A stretch of DNA of 64,000 nucleotides from Pseudomonas baetica (lineage in GTDB: Bacteria > Pseudomonadota > Gammaproteobacteria > Pseudomonadales > Pseudomonadaceae), in the NCBI RefSeq assembly GCF_002813455.1, contig NZ_PHHE01000001.1:1488001-1552000 (forward strand). Direction: 5' to 3'. Under the pieces are notes generated by a model that worked only from the letters and a program-made list of their open reading frames with translations, was not told where the DNA came from and did not search any database. Shown here in pieces: positions 17,138-26,713 of this stretch. The translations under genes were made by a program, and so were the position numbers. Within the stretch, counting starts at the first letter, position 1; the number at the start of each line of letters is the position of its first letter.

Positions 17138-18550
17138 ATGCCGCGAGAACCCCTGAGCACTACCGCGCGCTGGGCGCTGACCAGCCTGGCGCTGTCGATG
17201 TTGATGCCGTCGCTGGACACCAGCATCGCCAACGCCGGGTTGCCGACACTGGCAGCGGCGTTTGATGCGACGTTTCAACAGGTGCAGTGGATCGTTCTGG
17301 CTTACCTGCTGACGATCACCACGTTGATTGTCAGCGTCGGGCGTCTGGGGGATGCCTTGGGGCGTCGGCGCCTGCTGTTAATCGGTATCGGCATCTTTAC
17401 CAGCGCTTCTCTGGCCTGCGCGCTGGCGCCGGGACTCGGTTGGTTGATCGGTGCGCGGGCAGTGCAAGGCCTCGGTGCGGCAATCATGTTTGCGTTGACC
17501 GTGGCGCTGGTGGCCGATGCCGTGCCCAAAACGCGAGCGGGCAGTGCGATGGGCTTGCTGGCAACAATGTCGGCCACCGGCACCAGCCTCGGGCCGTCGC
17601 TGGGCGGGCTGTTGATGGCGCATGTCGGCTGGCAGTCGATATTTCTGCTCAATGTGCCATTGGGGCTGCTCAATGCCTGGCTGGTTTACCGTTATCTGCC
17701 GGCGGATCGCAGCGCAAGCACGCGTGTCGCGTTTGATTATCTCGGCAGCGGCGTGCTGGTGCTGACGCTGGCAGCCTACGCGCTGGCGATGACGCTCGAA
17801 GGTTATACGCTGGCGTTGCTGCTGAGCAGTCTGTGCGGCGCGGGGTTGTTCATCATGGTCGAGAAGAAGGCCAAGGCACCGCTGCTGCGCTTGTCACTGT
17901 TCGCCGACCTGCGCCTGAGCGGCAGTCTGGCCCTGACGTTGCTGGTGACCACGGTGATGATGACCACGTTGGTGGTCGGGCCGTTCTACCTGAGCCGAGG
18001 GTTGGGACTGACTGGCGCCATGGTTGGCCTGGTGTTGTCGGTTGGGCCGCTGCTGGCCGCGCTCGGCGGGGTACCGGCCGGGCGTCTGGTGGATCGCTTC
18101 GGTGCGCGGCGGGTGGTGCCGGGCGCGCTGCTGGGGCTGGTCTGCGGTTGCGGTCTGTTGGCGCTGTTGCCGATGAGTCTCGGAGTGTTTGCTTATGTGT
18201 TGCCGATGGTGGTGATTGCCAGCGGTTACGCATTGTTCCAGGCTGGCAACAACACCGGTTTGATGGCCGGGGTCAGCCAGGACCAACGCGGCGTGGTCTC
18301 GGCACTGCTGGGACTGGCGCGCAACCTGGGATTGATCACTGGCGCGGCGGTGATGGGCGCGGTGTTTGCCGTGGCCACCGGTGATCCGACCGAGGCGCCG
18401 GCCGCCGTCATCGGCAGTGGTTTGCACGCCACGTTCGGTGTCGCCACGGCGCTGATGATCATGGCGCTGATCATCAGCCGAACCCAAACCACCTGTAGGA
18501 GCGAGCCTGCTCGCGAAAGCGTCGGGACAGCCAAAGCATCCGGTGACTGA
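17138..18550 (+). CDS. MFS drug-efflux transporter (DHA2-like) with a REP-derived C-terminal tail
   Basis: 470 residues with 12-14 membrane segments. Motifs include MLMPSLDTSIANAGLPTL, QWIVLAYLLT, GRLGDALGRRRLL (motif A) and the motif C-like GPSLGGLL, which point to drug:proton antiporters of the EmrB/QacA type. The last ~20 residues (from about CRSEPARESV) are read out of a REP element at 18494-18517, so the ancestral protein probably ended just before it, after the last helix (MALIISR). Divergent LysR at 16147-17034 is the likely regulator. Confidence 0.88.
   Translation: MPREPLSTTARWALTSLALSMLMPSLDTSIANAGLPTLAAAFDATFQQVQWIVLAYLLTITTLIVSVGRLGDALGRRRLLLIGIGIFTSASLACALAPGLGWLIGARAVQGLGAAIMFALTVALVADAVPKTRAGSAMGLLATMSATGTSLGPSLGGLLMAHVGWQSIFLLNVPLGLLNAWLVYRYLPADRSASTRVAFDYLGSGVLVLTLAAYALAMTLEGYTLALLLSSLCGAGLFIMVEKKAKAPLLRLSLFADLRLSGSLALTLLVTTVMMTTLVVGPFYLSRGLGLTGAMVGLVLSVGPLLAALGGVPAGRLVDRFGARRVVPGALLGLVCGCGLLALLPMSLGVFAYVLPMVVIASGYALFQAGNNTGLMAGVSQDQRGVVSALLGLARNLGLITGAAVMGAVFAVATGDPTEAPAAVIGSGLHATFGVATALMIMALIISRTQTTCRSEPARESVGTAKASGD
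18494..18517. repeat. Single REP inside the 3' end of the MFS gene
   Basis: TGTAGGAGCGAGCCTGCTCG followed by CGAA, one mismatch from the common REP of this window. It lies in frame within the coding sequence and supplies the codons of the C-terminal tail. No inverted partner of the same type follows; a different palindrome begins at 18590. Confidence 0.85.
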
Positions 18551-18589
18551 GACTGCCTGTGCCGAAAAATTATGGACACCACAAATCCC

Positions 18590-18683
18590 TGTAGGAGCTG
18601 CGGCACGCTGCGATCTTTTGATCTTAAAAAAGCAGGGTCAAAAGATCGTCCGATCGCGGCCCGAGCCTTCGGCAGCTCCTACA
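18590..18683. repeat. Second-type REP palindrome (TGTAGGAGCTGC family)
   Basis: The left arm TGTAGGAGCTGCGGCACGCT and right arm ending CGGCAGCTCCTACA are inverted. Between them are GATCTTTTGATC, AAAAAAGCAGGG and CAAAAGATCG, which also pair. This is a different extragenic palindrome family from the GTGGGAGCG type. It separates the convergent MFS and L,D-transpeptidase genes and may serve as a terminator for both. Confidence 0.85.
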
Positions 18684-18702
18684 CGGGGATTGCGGTGATT
18701 CG

Positions 18703-19416
18703 TTAGCTGGCGTGGGTACTGATGATGCTCGCCACCTGTTGCGGCTGGCAGTTGAGATACGGCGACTTCTTCAGCCAGCGCTGGTCCGGGTACCACGAAA
18801 ACATGAACTGACCGTTCTTGAGTTTATCGATCACCTGTCTGGCGATCTGCGGGCGAACAGCCGGGCAACCCTGGCTGCGGCCGATACGGCCCTGACGCTT
18901 GCTCCACAACGGGTTCACATAATCGGCGGCGTGGATCACGATGGCGCGGTCACGGGCCAGGTCATTGAAGCCCGGTTCCAGACCGTCCATGCGCAGCGAA
19001 TAACCGTGGGTGCCGCTGTAGCTTTCCTGAGTACGGAACAAGCCGAGGCTGGACTGATAACTGCCTTCGACATTGGAAAACTGCGTGGCGAAGTTTTCCC
19101 CGGAGTTGGAGCCGTGGGCGACGAGGTCGCGCAGCACCAGTTTTTTCCGGTTCAGGTCGAAGATCCACAGTCGGCGCTCAGTGGACGGTTGCGAATAATC
19201 GATGATCGCCAAATGGCGCGACGGCTTCGCACCGTTGTTGACCGCACACTGCATCGCGCTCAGGGCACCTTTCAGCGCCTGGGGATTGAGTTCTGGCGCG
19301 GCGTGCGCGAGGCTGGTGAAGAGAACCGGCGATGGCTTGCCGGCAGCGAAAGCTGGGCTGCTCACAACGACAAGGGTCGCGGTGCTCAGCAAAAGTCGGC
19401 GCACAAACGTCAACAT
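18703..19416 (-). CDS. Murein L,D-transpeptidase catalytic-domain protein (YkuD_2 type)
   Basis: 237 residues. Signal peptide ends near AFAAG. The catalytic domain shows LAIIDYSQPSTERRLWIFDL, VAHGSNSGENFATQFSN, the IVIHAADYVNP segment with the conserved His, and GRSQGCPAVR with the active Cys. This order and the extra loops place it in the PF13645-like group, not in the classical YkuD group. Such enzymes are thought to form or cleave cross-links in periplasmic peptidoglycan. It is divergent from a classical YcbB-type enzyme at 19567, which suggests a paired role or a shared promoter region. Confidence 0.86.
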   Translation of the reverse strand: MLTFVRRLLLSTATLVVVSSPAFAAGKPSPVLFTSLAHAAPELNPQALKGALSAMQCAVNNGAKPSRHLAIIDYSQPSTERRLWIFDLNRKKLVLRDLVAHGSNSGENFATQFSNVEGSYQSSLGLFRTQESYSGTHGYSLRMDGLEPGFNDLARDRAIVIHAADYVNPLWSKRQGRIGRSQGCPAVRPQIARQVIDKLKNGQFMFSWYPDQRWLKKSPYLNCQPQQVASIISTHAS

Positions 19417-19566
19417 TTAAAAAGTGTCCTCACTGGCTACCTATTTGGCACTTTGGCTCCTGACTCCCAGTCGTAACCTGCAAGCCCGTGTATCGAGCCT
19501 GACTGTTCAGCGCACCTGATGTAAGGTTGGCCATCATCTAGATGGCCATGGATTGGAGTAAAGCAG

Positions 19567-21183
19567 TTGTTCAAAAAGTACGCATGCTACTTGAGCATTT
19601 GTTTGCTCGCTGCGCCGTTTGTCGCTTGTGCCGATGAACCGCTGCCGCCGTTGCAGGCGTTGCCGACGCCAGCGGCGCCAATGCCGGTGGAGCCGCAAAG
19701 TCCGTTGCAGGCCGTGCTGATTGGTCTGTCGCAGGCGTGTCCGGCGATTGCCGCGCATCTGAATGGGCAGGCGCTGGGGCAACTGCAGGCGTTCTATCAG
19801 CAGCAGGACTGGCTGCCAGTGTGGGCCAGCGAGACCGCACGGTTGCCGGCCTTGCAGGCGCAATTGCAGCTGTTGGCCGACGATGGGCTGAACCCGAAAC
19901 GCTACCCGGTGGCGCTGAACCCACCGCAGGACGGCGAATTGTGCGCCGATATCGACATCAGCCGCTCCTATCTGCAAGCCCTGCAGGATCTGCATTACGG
20001 TCGGCTGTTGCAGTCGCACTTCGAACCGCTGTGGCATGCCGACGACACCCCGCGTGACCGTCAAGCCGAATTGCTGGCGATTGCCGTGCCGGGGATGCAC
20101 GACATCAAGGCCGCGTTCGATCTGGCGCGCCCGCGTCTGGCGCAGTACCAGAGCCTGCGTCACCTTTACGCCAGCCAGCGCCAGCAAACCTTGCCGCAGT
20201 GGCTAGCTGTCGCCAACGGGCCGCTGTTGCGCCCGGCGATGGAAGACAAACGTGTGCCGGAACTGGCTCAGCGTCTGTACAGTGAAGGTTATCTGACCCA
20301 TGCGGTCGACACGCCGGACAACGCCTATGACGATGTGTTGGTCGAGGCGGTGAAAAGCTTTCAGACCAATCACTCGTTGCAGGCCGATGGCGTGGTCGGC
20401 CCCGGCACGATTGCCGAACTCAACATCAGCCCGCTGACCCGTCGCGAGCAGCTGCGGGTCAATCTTGAGCGGTTACGCTGGCTGGCTCAGGACATGGAAC
20501 CCGACGGTTTGCTGGTCAATGTCGCCGCTGCCGAATTGACGCTCTATCGGGCTGGTGTGCCGGTCTGGCAGACGCGTACGCAGGTCGGCCGTGCTGAACG
20601 TCAGACCCCGCTGCTCAAGTCGCGGGTCACGCGTTTGACCCTGAACCCGACCTGGACGGTGCCGCCGACCATCTGGAAAGAAGACAAACTGCCGGCGATA
20701 CGCAAGGACCAGACCTTCCTTAGCCGCCAGAACCTGCAAGTGCTCGACGCCAACGGGCAACCCTTGGCGGCGGCGGATATCGACTGGGACAACCCCGGCA
20801 ACATCCTGTTGCGTCAGGAAGCCGGGCCGCGCAACCCGCTGGGGCAGATGGTGATCCGGTTCCCCAACCCGTTCTCGGTGTACCTGCATGACACGCCAAG
20901 CAAGGCGCTGTTCGACAAGGGGCCGCGGGCGTTCAGCTCCGGTTGTGTGCGCGTCGAACACCCGATGCAGTTGCGTGACTTGCTGTTGAGTCCGGCGGAA
21001 AAGGCCCGTACCGACACCTTGCTCGCCACCGGCAGCACCCATGAATTCCGCCTGGCTGCGCCGGTGCCGATCCTCATGACCTACTGGACCGCACAGGTCG
21101 ACAGCATGGGGCATGTGCGCTATGCGCCGGACATCTACAGCCGCGACAGCGCGTTGCTGGTGGGGCTCGACGGGATACATTAA
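19567..21183 (+). CDS. YcbB/LdtD-type L,D-transpeptidase with peptidoglycan-binding domain
   Basis: 538 residues starting at a TTG with GGAG eight bases upstream. N-terminal signal sequence ([20 protein letters not shown]), then an alpha-helical scaffold domain, a PG_binding_1 domain ([25 protein letters not shown]) and the catalytic domain ([47 protein letters not shown], with Cys in SSGCVRVE). This is the domain order of E. coli LdtD, which makes 3-3 cross-links. The Cys could also lie in a lipobox (PFVAC), so membrane anchoring is possible. Confidence 0.92.
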   Translation: MFKKYACYLSICLLAAPFVACADEPLPPLQALPTPAAPMPVEPQSPLQAVLIGLSQACPAIAAHLNGQALGQLQAFYQQQDWLPVWASETARLPALQAQLQLLADDGLNPKRYPVALNPPQDGELCADIDISRSYLQALQDLHYGRLLQSHFEPLWHADDTPRDRQAELLAIAVPGMHDIKAAFDLARPRLAQYQSLRHLYASQRQQTLPQWLAVANGPLLRPAMEDKRVPELAQRLYSEGYLTHAVDTPDNAYDDVLVEAVKSFQTNHSLQADGVVGPGTIAELNISPLTRREQLRVNLERLRWLAQDMEPDGLLVNVAAAELTLYRAGVPVWQTRTQVGRAERQTPLLKSRVTRLTLNPTWTVPPTIWKEDKLPAIRKDQTFLSRQNLQVLDANGQPLAAADIDWDNPGNILLRQEAGPRNPLGQMVIRFPNPFSVYLHDTPSKALFDKGPRAFSSGCVRVEHPMQLRDLLLSPAEKARTDTLLATGSTHEFRLAAPVPILMTYWTAQVDSMGHVRYAPDIYSRDSALLVGLDGIH

Positions 21184-21289
21184 TCCAAGGGCCTCTGAAA
21201 CCCGGCAGGCCTGTGTGATTCAACCGCGCTGCGCAGCGTCTAGCCCCAGTGTCCCCGCGATCCCATGGGGCGAGACTTCGGAACCCGGC

Positions 21290-22198
21290 ATGCAAACGCT
21301 GTTGAACGAGATCCTTGACGCTGTCCGGCCCCTCATCGGGCAGGGCAAAGTGGCTGACTACATTCCCGCCCTCGGCACCGTGCCGGCCAATCAACTGGGC
21401 ATCGCCGTGTATGGCAACGACGGCGAAATGTATTGTGCCGGCGATGCCGAAACGCCGTTCTCGGTGCAGAGTATTTCCAAGGTGTTCAGCCTGGTGCAGG
21501 CCATCGATCATTCTGGCGAGGCGATCTGGGAACGCCTGGGCCATGAGCCGTCGGGTCAGCCGTTCAACTCGCTGGTGCAACTGGAATTCGAGCGCGGTCG
21601 CCCCCGCAATCCGTTCATCAACGCCGGCGCGCTGGTGATCTGCGACATCAACCAGTCGCGCTTCGCCGCACCGACCCTGTCGATGCGTGATTTCGTCCGG
21701 CGCCTGTCGGGTAATCCGCAGGTCATGATCGACGCCAAGGTCGCCGACTCCGAATACCAGCACCGTGCGCGCAACGCGGCGATGGCCTACCTGATGCAAT
21801 CGTTCGGCAACTTCCACAACGACGTCGAGTCGGTGCTGCGCAGTTATTTCAGCCATTGTGCCCTGCGCATGAACTGCATCGATCTGGCGCGAGCCTTCTG
21901 CTTCCTGGCCAACGACGGTTTCTGCAAGCACAGCGGCGAACAGATCCTCACGCGCCGCCAGACCCAGCAAGTCAACTCGATCATGGCCACCAGCGGCCTG
22001 TATGACGAGGCGGGCAACTTCGCTTACCGCGTCGGTCTGCCGGGCAAAAGCGGGGTCGGCGGCGGGATCGTCGCAGTGGTGCCGGGACAGTTCACGGTGT
22101 GCGTGTGGTCGCCGGAGCTCAATGCTGCGGGTAATTCGCTGGCGGGGATGGCGGCGCTGGAGATGCTCAGTTCGCGGATTGGCTGGTCGGTGTTCTGA
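21290..22198 (+). CDS. glsB: Glutaminase
   Basis: 302 residues, the normal length of serine-dependent beta-lactamase-fold glutaminases (GlsA/YneH type). Catalytic SxxK is in [23 protein letters not shown], the [11 protein letters not shown] segment, [11 protein letters not shown] and the [18 protein letters not shown] loop are all present. It hydrolyses glutamine to glutamate and ammonia in the cytoplasm. The ATG at 21290 gives a full-length enzyme; upstream frame extension lacks family residues. It follows the transpeptidase in the same direction after about 105 bases. Confidence 0.95.
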   Translation: MQTLLNEILDAVRPLIGQGKVADYIPALGTVPANQLGIAVYGNDGEMYCAGDAETPFSVQSISKVFSLVQAIDHSGEAIWERLGHEPSGQPFNSLVQLEFERGRPRNPFINAGALVICDINQSRFAAPTLSMRDFVRRLSGNPQVMIDAKVADSEYQHRARNAAMAYLMQSFGNFHNDVESVLRSYFSHCALRMNCIDLARAFCFLANDGFCKHSGEQILTRRQTQQVNSIMATSGLYDEAGNFAYRVGLPGKSGVGGGIVAVVPGQFTVCVWSPELNAAGNSLAGMAALEMLSSRIGWSVF

Positions 22199-22225
22199 CC
22201 CGACCAGACCAACACTGCAAAACCC

Positions 22226-22315
22226 TGTGGGAGCTGGCTTGCCAGCGATGGCGGCGGATCAGGCAACATCAATTTTCAATGTGCCGGCCTCATCGCTGGC
22301 AAGCCAGCTCCCACA
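22226..22315. repeat. REPIN of the GGGAGCTGGCTTGCCAGCGAT type
   Basis: Left arm TGTGGGAGCTGGCTTGCCAG and an exact inverted right arm CTGGCAAGCCAGCTCCCACA around a centre with GGCAACATCAATTTTCAATG. The REP core differs from the majority type (TGGCTTGCCAGCGAT instead of GAGCCTGCTCGCGAA), yet the centre resembles that of the RAYT-linked array. It separates glsB from the ProA-like gene. Confidence 0.92.
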
Positions 22316-22399
22316 GGGACAGTGGTGTTTGCGCAAGGTGTATTTCAGCGAAGAATCCTATACATTTTCCGACCGCCCTCTGCATGGTGAATCCGCTTC

Positions 22400-23902
22400 A
22401 TGTCTCTTGCACTCGAACGTCTAGTCGCTGGCACGCCGATCCCTTTCGCTGGTAACCGCGTGACCGTGGTCAGCCCCGAACTGGCCGAGCGTTTTCGACC
22501 CGGCGACCACCTGTTGGTCGAGCAGGTGAGTGGTGAGCTGTTGCTGATTCCCGTGGCCGATCAACAGGCTGCTGCGGTGGCGATCGAACGAGCGGCAGCG
22601 GCGTTCACCGCGCTGTCGGCGGTGCCCGATGCGGCGATCAGCCAGTTCTTCGATCTGTTCGCGCAGCGTCTCGAGGCCCCGGATTGCTGGGCGCAGATCG
22701 AAGCCGCCAACCTCGCCGACATCGAGCGGGCCAAGGCTCGCGGGCGTTCGACTACGCGCTTGCTCGCCGACGAGCGCATGCGCCGCGACATGATTGCCGG
22801 CCTGCGCGCCTGGCGTGATGCCGCACCGACGCGTGGCAAAGTCATCAGCAGCGTTGAGCACGACGGCTGGAAAGTCGAGCAAGTGGTCTCGCCGTTGGGC
22901 ATCGTCGCGTTTGTTTTCGAGGGGCGACCGAATGTGTTTGCTGACGCCGCCGGTGTATTGCGCACCGGCAACACAGCGGTGCTGCGCATTGGTAGCGATG
23001 CGTTGGGCACGGCGCAAGCCATCGTCACCCACGCCTTGAACCCGGCGCTGGCAGCGGCCGGTCTGCCGGTGGGTGCTGTCTCGCTGGTGGAGAGCATCAA
23101 TCACGCCGCCGGTTGGGCGATGTTTGCCGATCGGCGTCTGTCGCTGGCGGTGGCTCGCGGCTCAGGCCGGGCAGTCAGTCAATTGGGCAGCATTGCCCAG
23201 CAGGCAGGAACTGCGGTCAGCCTGCATGGCACCGGTGGTGCCTGGTTGATCGCCGATCGTGAGGCTGACGCCAAACGCTTTGCGGCGGTGGTGCGCAACT
23301 CGCTGGATCGCAAGGTCTGCAACACCCTGAACGTCTGCCTGATTCAGCGCGAACGCGCAGCCGAACTGGTGCCGCTGTTTCTCGACGCGCTGCAACAGGC
23401 CGGCACTGCACGTGGTCAGGGCTGCAAATTGCACATTGTCGAGGGCAGCGAAAGTTGCCTGCCGACTGAATGGCAAGCCGCGACAGTCGAAGTCTATCGC
23501 GCCGAGGGTTATCAGACCGAAGCACTGGCCGAACCGTTGGCACAATCCGAGTTGGGCCGCGAGTGGGAGTGGGAAGAAACCCCGGAAGTCAGCCTGATGA
23601 TTGTCGACGATCTGGATCAGGCGATTGCGCTGTTCAATCGTTACAGCCCGCAATTCACCGTGTCGCTGATCAGCGAAGATGCTGCGGCGCAAGAGCGCTT
23701 TTATCGCGCGGTCAACGCGCCGTTCGTGGGCAATGGCATTACCCGCTGGGTCGATGGGCAGTACGCGCTGAACAAGCCAGAGTTGGGGCTTTCGAACTGG
23801 GAAAGTGGGCGGTTGTTTGCGCGCAGTGCGATTCTTTCGGGGGACGGGGTGTTCACGGTTCGTAGCCGGATGACTCAGGTGGATCTTCGCGTAAAACGCT
23901 GA
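22400..23902 (+). CDS. ProA-like glutamate-5-semialdehyde/aldehyde dehydrogenase with N-terminal extension
   Basis: 500 residues against about 420 for ProA. The first ~75 residues (LAGNRVTVVSPELAERFRPGDHLLVEQ-like, residues about 10-45) are not part of ProA and look like a small beta domain. The remainder is ProA-like: QVVSPLGIVAFVFEGRPNVFADAAG, RTGNTAVLRIGSDA, and RKVCNTLNVCLI with the catalytic Cys. The EGRPNV and VCN motifs are diagnostic of the ProA branch of the aldehyde dehydrogenase superfamily. Genuine ProA is usually elsewhere in Pseudomonas next to nadD, so this is probably a paralogue; substrate unknown. Confidence 0.82.
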   Translation: MSLALERLVAGTPIPFAGNRVTVVSPELAERFRPGDHLLVEQVSGELLLIPVADQQAAAVAIERAAAAFTALSAVPDAAISQFFDLFAQRLEAPDCWAQIEAANLADIERAKARGRSTTRLLADERMRRDMIAGLRAWRDAAPTRGKVISSVEHDGWKVEQVVSPLGIVAFVFEGRPNVFADAAGVLRTGNTAVLRIGSDALGTAQAIVTHALNPALAAAGLPVGAVSLVESINHAAGWAMFADRRLSLAVARGSGRAVSQLGSIAQQAGTAVSLHGTGGAWLIADREADAKRFAAVVRNSLDRKVCNTLNVCLIQRERAAELVPLFLDALQQAGTARGQGCKLHIVEGSESCLPTEWQAATVEVYRAEGYQTEALAEPLAQSELGREWEWEETPEVSLMIVDDLDQAIALFNRYSPQFTVSLISEDAAAQERFYRAVNAPFVGNGITRWVDGQYALNKPELGLSNWESGRLFARSAILSGDGVFTVRSRMTQVDLRVKR

Positions 23903-23915
23903 TCCGGCGGACAAT

Positions 23916-23947
23916 GATCGTTCCCACGCTCCAGCGTGGGAACGATC
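23916..23947. terminator. Bidirectional hairpin between convergent genes
   Basis: A perfect 15-bp inverted repeat, GATCGTTCCCACGCT and AGCGTGGGAACGATC, with a two-base centre. This palindrome is widespread in pseudomonads. It lies exactly between the ends of the ProA-like gene and cynT. No strong T-tract follows on either side, so its terminator role is inferred from position. Confidence 0.75.
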
Positions 23948-23953
23948 ACTTGC

Positions 23954-24613
23954 TCAGGCCGCGTGGGTAGTTTGCGCGTGGATGGCACAAGTCGCCGGTT
24001 GCTCGGCCAGCGGCACAAAGGTGCGGCGGTCCGAAGACAGCGCATCAATCGAGCCGGTCTCGATGTCGTACACCCAGCCATGCAGGTTCAGCAGGCCTTT
24101 CTCCTGGGCCAGACGCACACTCGGATGGGTCTGGATATTCGCCAGTTGCGCGATCACGTTTTCGCGCACCATCGAACTCAGTTTCGCCGCGTCATTGGCA
24201 TGCGGCCGCGCTTCGTTTACCACTTTTGCCGACTCGGCATGTTGCAGCCAGCCGCTGACGGCGGGCAGGTGATCCATGCACTTGCACTTCGCAATCGCCG
24301 TCATCGCGCCGCAATCGGAATGGCCGCAGATGACAATGTCGGTCACGCCAAGCACCGCCACCGCATACTCCACCGTCGCTGAAACCCCGCCCGGATGCGG
24401 GCTGTAGGACGGCACGATATTGCCGGCGTTGCGGATCACGAACAGTTCGCCGGGTTCTTGCTGGGTCAGCAGTTCCGGCACTACACGGCTGTCGGAACAG
24501 GTGATGAACAAGGTGCCGGGCTGTTGGGTGGTCGCCAGGTGTTTGAACAGTTCGGTGCGTTGTGGAAAGGCTTCGTTCTGGAATTTCAGGAAACCATCGA
24601 TCAGGGCTTTCAT
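23954..24613 (-). CDS. cynT: Beta-class carbonic anhydrase of the cyanase operon
   Basis: 219 residues from the ATG at 24613 (AGAGGA seven bases upstream; an in-frame ATG 13 codons earlier has no ribosome site). Zinc ligands are in CSDSRVVPE (Cys, with the Asp-Arg dyad) and CGHSDCGAM (His, Cys), as in beta-carbonic anhydrases; [11 protein letters not shown] is also typical. Beside cyanase this enzyme recycles bicarbonate, the co-substrate of cyanate breakdown. It follows cynS after 58 bases on the same strand. Confidence 0.94.
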   Translation of the reverse strand: MKALIDGFLKFQNEAFPQRTELFKHLATTQQPGTLFITCSDSRVVPELLTQQEPGELFVIRNAGNIVPSYSPHPGGVSATVEYAVAVLGVTDIVICGHSDCGAMTAIAKCKCMDHLPAVSGWLQHAESAKVVNEARPHANDAAKLSSMVRENVIAQLANIQTHPSVRLAQEKGLLNLHGWVYDIETGSIDALSSDRRTFVPLAEQPATCAIHAQTTHAA

Positions 24614-24671
24614 GTGCAGGTCCTCTTCATGGTGATCGGTTGGCCCGCACACGGGGTGCGGGCCGGGCAGA

Positions 24672-25139
24672 TCAGAACGGACGCAGGGGCAGGAATTTGC
24701 CGTCGAGGGTGACCACGGCGCGAGAGCCGCCTTCCGGGTCTTCGACTTTTTTGATGTCCAGCTTGAAGTTGATCGCGCTGATGATGCCGTCGCCGAACTG
24801 CTCGTGAACCAGCGCCTTAAGGGTGGTGCCGTAGATCTGGATCATCTCGTGGAAGCGGTAGATGGTCGGGTCGGTCGGCACGCCGCTGAGGCTGCCGCGC
24901 AGCGGGATGATTTGCAGGGCGGCGACGTCGGCAGCGTCCAGTTCAAGCTTGTCGCCGACCACTTGGGCGGCGTTTTCCGGCAGTGGGTGCTGGCCGAGCA
25001 GGGCGGCGGTGACGAAGGCCAGGCTGAGGCCGGTGCCGTCGGCCAGATCCTGCCACGACAGGTTTTTGCCTGCCTTGGCGTCGAGAATGCGGGTGGTCAG
25101 GGCCAGGCTGGTGTCGCTGTAGGCGTGGGACTGTTGCAT
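24672..25139 (-). CDS. cynS: Cyanate hydratase (cyanase)
   Basis: 155 residues, the standard length. It has an N-terminal helical domain ([25 protein letters not shown]) and the C-terminal catalytic region, with Arg, Glu and Ser active residues in [32 protein letters not shown]. It converts cyanate and bicarbonate to ammonia and CO2 as a decamer in the cytoplasm. Ribosome site AAAGGAGT seven bases before the ATG is strong. It is first in the operon, divergent from cynR. Confidence 0.97.
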   Translation of the reverse strand: MQQSHAYSDTSLALTTRILDAKAGKNLSWQDLADGTGLSLAFVTAALLGQHPLPENAAQVVGDKLELDAADVAALQIIPLRGSLSGVPTDPTIYRFHEMIQIYGTTLKALVHEQFGDGIISAINFKLDIKKVEDPEGGSRAVVTLDGKFLPLRPF

Positions 25140-25231
25140 GGTGTCACTCCTTTCAGGGGTTGGCTTGCTGTGTGGGGTTCATCTTCTGCCGTTTGACCCA
25201 TAGCGTCCAAGACCCATATACAATGCTTCGC

Positions 25232-25246
25232 ATAAGTCCTGCCTAT
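25232..25246. promoter_or_regulatory. Likely CynR (LysR-type) binding dyad
   Basis: ATA-N9-TAT (ATAAGTCCTGCCTAT) in the 120-base gap between cynS and cynR, matching the T-N11-A style of LysR operators. It lies 14 bases before the cynR start, where an autoregulatory and divergent-activating site would be expected. The motif is short, so the call rests mainly on position. Confidence 0.4.
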
Positions 25247-25259
25247 AGATGGTTTTTGT

Positions 25260-26144
25260 ATGTTGCTACGACATTTGCGTTACTTGCTGGCCGTGGCCGA
25301 TCACGGCGGCTTCACTCGTGCGGCCGAGGCGCTGCATGTATCGCAGCCGACCCTGTCGCAACAGATTCGCCAACTGGAAGAAACCCTCGGTGTGATTCTG
25401 TTTGATCGCACCTCTCGTACGGTTAAACCGACGGATGCCGGTGAGGCCTATATCGAATGTGCGCGGCGGGTGCTGGTGGAACTGGAGGCGGGCAAGCGTG
25501 CCTTGCATGACGTCAAGGATCTGTCCCGTGGCACCTTGCGTCTGGCCATGACGCCGACCTTCATGGCCTATCTTGTCGGGCCGTTGGTGCGCGACTACAC
25601 GGCGCGGTTTCCGGGGATTCATCTGCAGATTTTCGAGTTGTCGATGGATGACATTGAAGCTGGGCTGGCGGAAGACTCGCTGGACGTCGCCATTGCCTTC
25701 ACCCCGGTGCGCAGCCCGGACATCGAGTGCATTCCGGCGTTTGTCGAGACATTGGGACTCATGGTGGGGCGCGAGCATCCGCTGTACGACAGCACCGCTG
25801 TACTGAAACTGGAGGCGCTGGCACAGATGGATTTCGCGTTGTTGGCGCCGGACTTCATCACACGGTTATCGGTGGACGAGTATTTCCGTCAGCAGGCGAT
25901 TACGCCCAATGTGCGGATTGAGGTGAACTCGGTGAGTACGTTGCTGGAGGTGGTGCGGTGTGCGCCGATGGCGACGATGTTGCCGGAGGCGATTGCGACT
26001 GAAGACCGGGCGTTGCGCAGGTTGCGGGTCGAGAGTGAAGCACCGCAGCGGGGTGCGGCGTTGTTGCGACGCAAGAACAATTATCACAGTGCGGCGGCGC
26101 TGGCGTTCATCGACCTCGTCCTCGAAACACCTTCCCCCGTGTAG
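25260..26144 (+). CDS. cynR: LysR-family activator of the cyanate operon
   Basis: 294 residues. HTH LRYLLAVADHGGFTRAAEALHVSQPTLSQQIRQLEETLGV, then an effector domain (LAMTPTFMAYLVGPLVRDY, NSVSTLLEVVRCAPMATMLPEAIA). The sequence type and its divergence from cynS-cynT identify it as CynR, which activates the operon in response to cyanate. No strong ribosome site precedes the ATG. A terminator at 26153 follows the stop within ten bases. Confidence 0.9.
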   Translation: MLLRHLRYLLAVADHGGFTRAAEALHVSQPTLSQQIRQLEETLGVILFDRTSRTVKPTDAGEAYIECARRVLVELEAGKRALHDVKDLSRGTLRLAMTPTFMAYLVGPLVRDYTARFPGIHLQIFELSMDDIEAGLAEDSLDVAIAFTPVRSPDIECIPAFVETLGLMVGREHPLYDSTAVLKLEALAQMDFALLAPDFITRLSVDEYFRQQAITPNVRIEVNSVSTLLEVVRCAPMATMLPEAIATEDRALRRLRVESEAPQRGAALLRRKNNYHSAAALAFIDLVLETPSPV

Positions 26145-26152
26145 GTGATAGT

Positions 26153-26190
26153 AAAAAAGGGCCTGCTTCCATTGGGGAGCAGGCCCTTTC
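26153..26190. terminator. Bidirectional rho-independent terminator
   Basis: AAAGGGCCTGCT and AGCAGGCCCTTT form a perfect 12-bp stem with a ten-base loop, with A and T runs on both sides. It serves cynR on the plus strand and the small gene ending at 26209 on the minus strand. Confidence 0.92.
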
Positions 26191-26208
26191 AATTATTGAA
26201 GTTATAAA

Positions 26209-26538
26209 TCAGCAGAACCGATCAATCACCCGAACTTCATTTTTGTTCTGCATCGAGTCCCACACCTGTTTCAGCGTCTGCAGCACATTAGCGATGAAGT
26301 CTTTATCGGCCGCGGCTTTCTTGCCGACATAACCGTGGCCGCGGCGGTACATCTTCAGGCGGGCCAGCAGGTTCTGGTTGTTGCGGTCGAATTCTTCTTC
26401 ACCTGCGTGGGGTGCCAGGCAGTCGATATGCACCTGGCCCGACTTGCTGATCCACAGGATATGGCTGTCGTGGCTGTCTTTTTGCGCAGCGAACATACGA
26501 GCCAGTTCTTCGATAGTCGGTTGATTGTTCAGATTCAT
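26209..26538 (-). CDS. Conserved hypothetical small soluble protein
   Basis: 109 residues without signal or membrane segment. Segments such as ILWISKSGQVHIDCLAP and a basic C-terminal half (ARLKMYRRGHGYVGKKAAADKDFI) followed by an amphipathic helix (VLQTLKQVWDSM) look like a genuine globular protein. No family function is recognised. It ends at a clear bidirectional terminator. The long upstream gap (26539-27048) holds its promoter. Confidence 0.7.
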   Translation of the reverse strand: MNLNNQPTIEELARMFAAQKDSHDSHILWISKSGQVHIDCLAPHAGEEEFDRNNQNLLARLKMYRRGHGYVGKKAAADKDFIANVLQTLKQVWDSMQNKNEVRVIDRFC

Positions 26539-26713
26539 GATATTGCCCCTTGACCAGTCTGGTGATCTTTCAAAGTTGATTCGCTAATACAGGTAGCCCA
26601 TCGGTTAGTTGATCCCTGGCACCGAAACCAGGACGTCAGCGCTCGCCCGTGTGAAGTACGGGGTCATGCATCTGTTGCATGTAGTCGTGTTGAATAACTG
26701 CTACGCAATAGCG

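Noticed and set aside
18590..18683. Insertion sequence remnant
   Set aside because: It is a short palindrome of a known dispersed type with no transposase fragment or target duplication.
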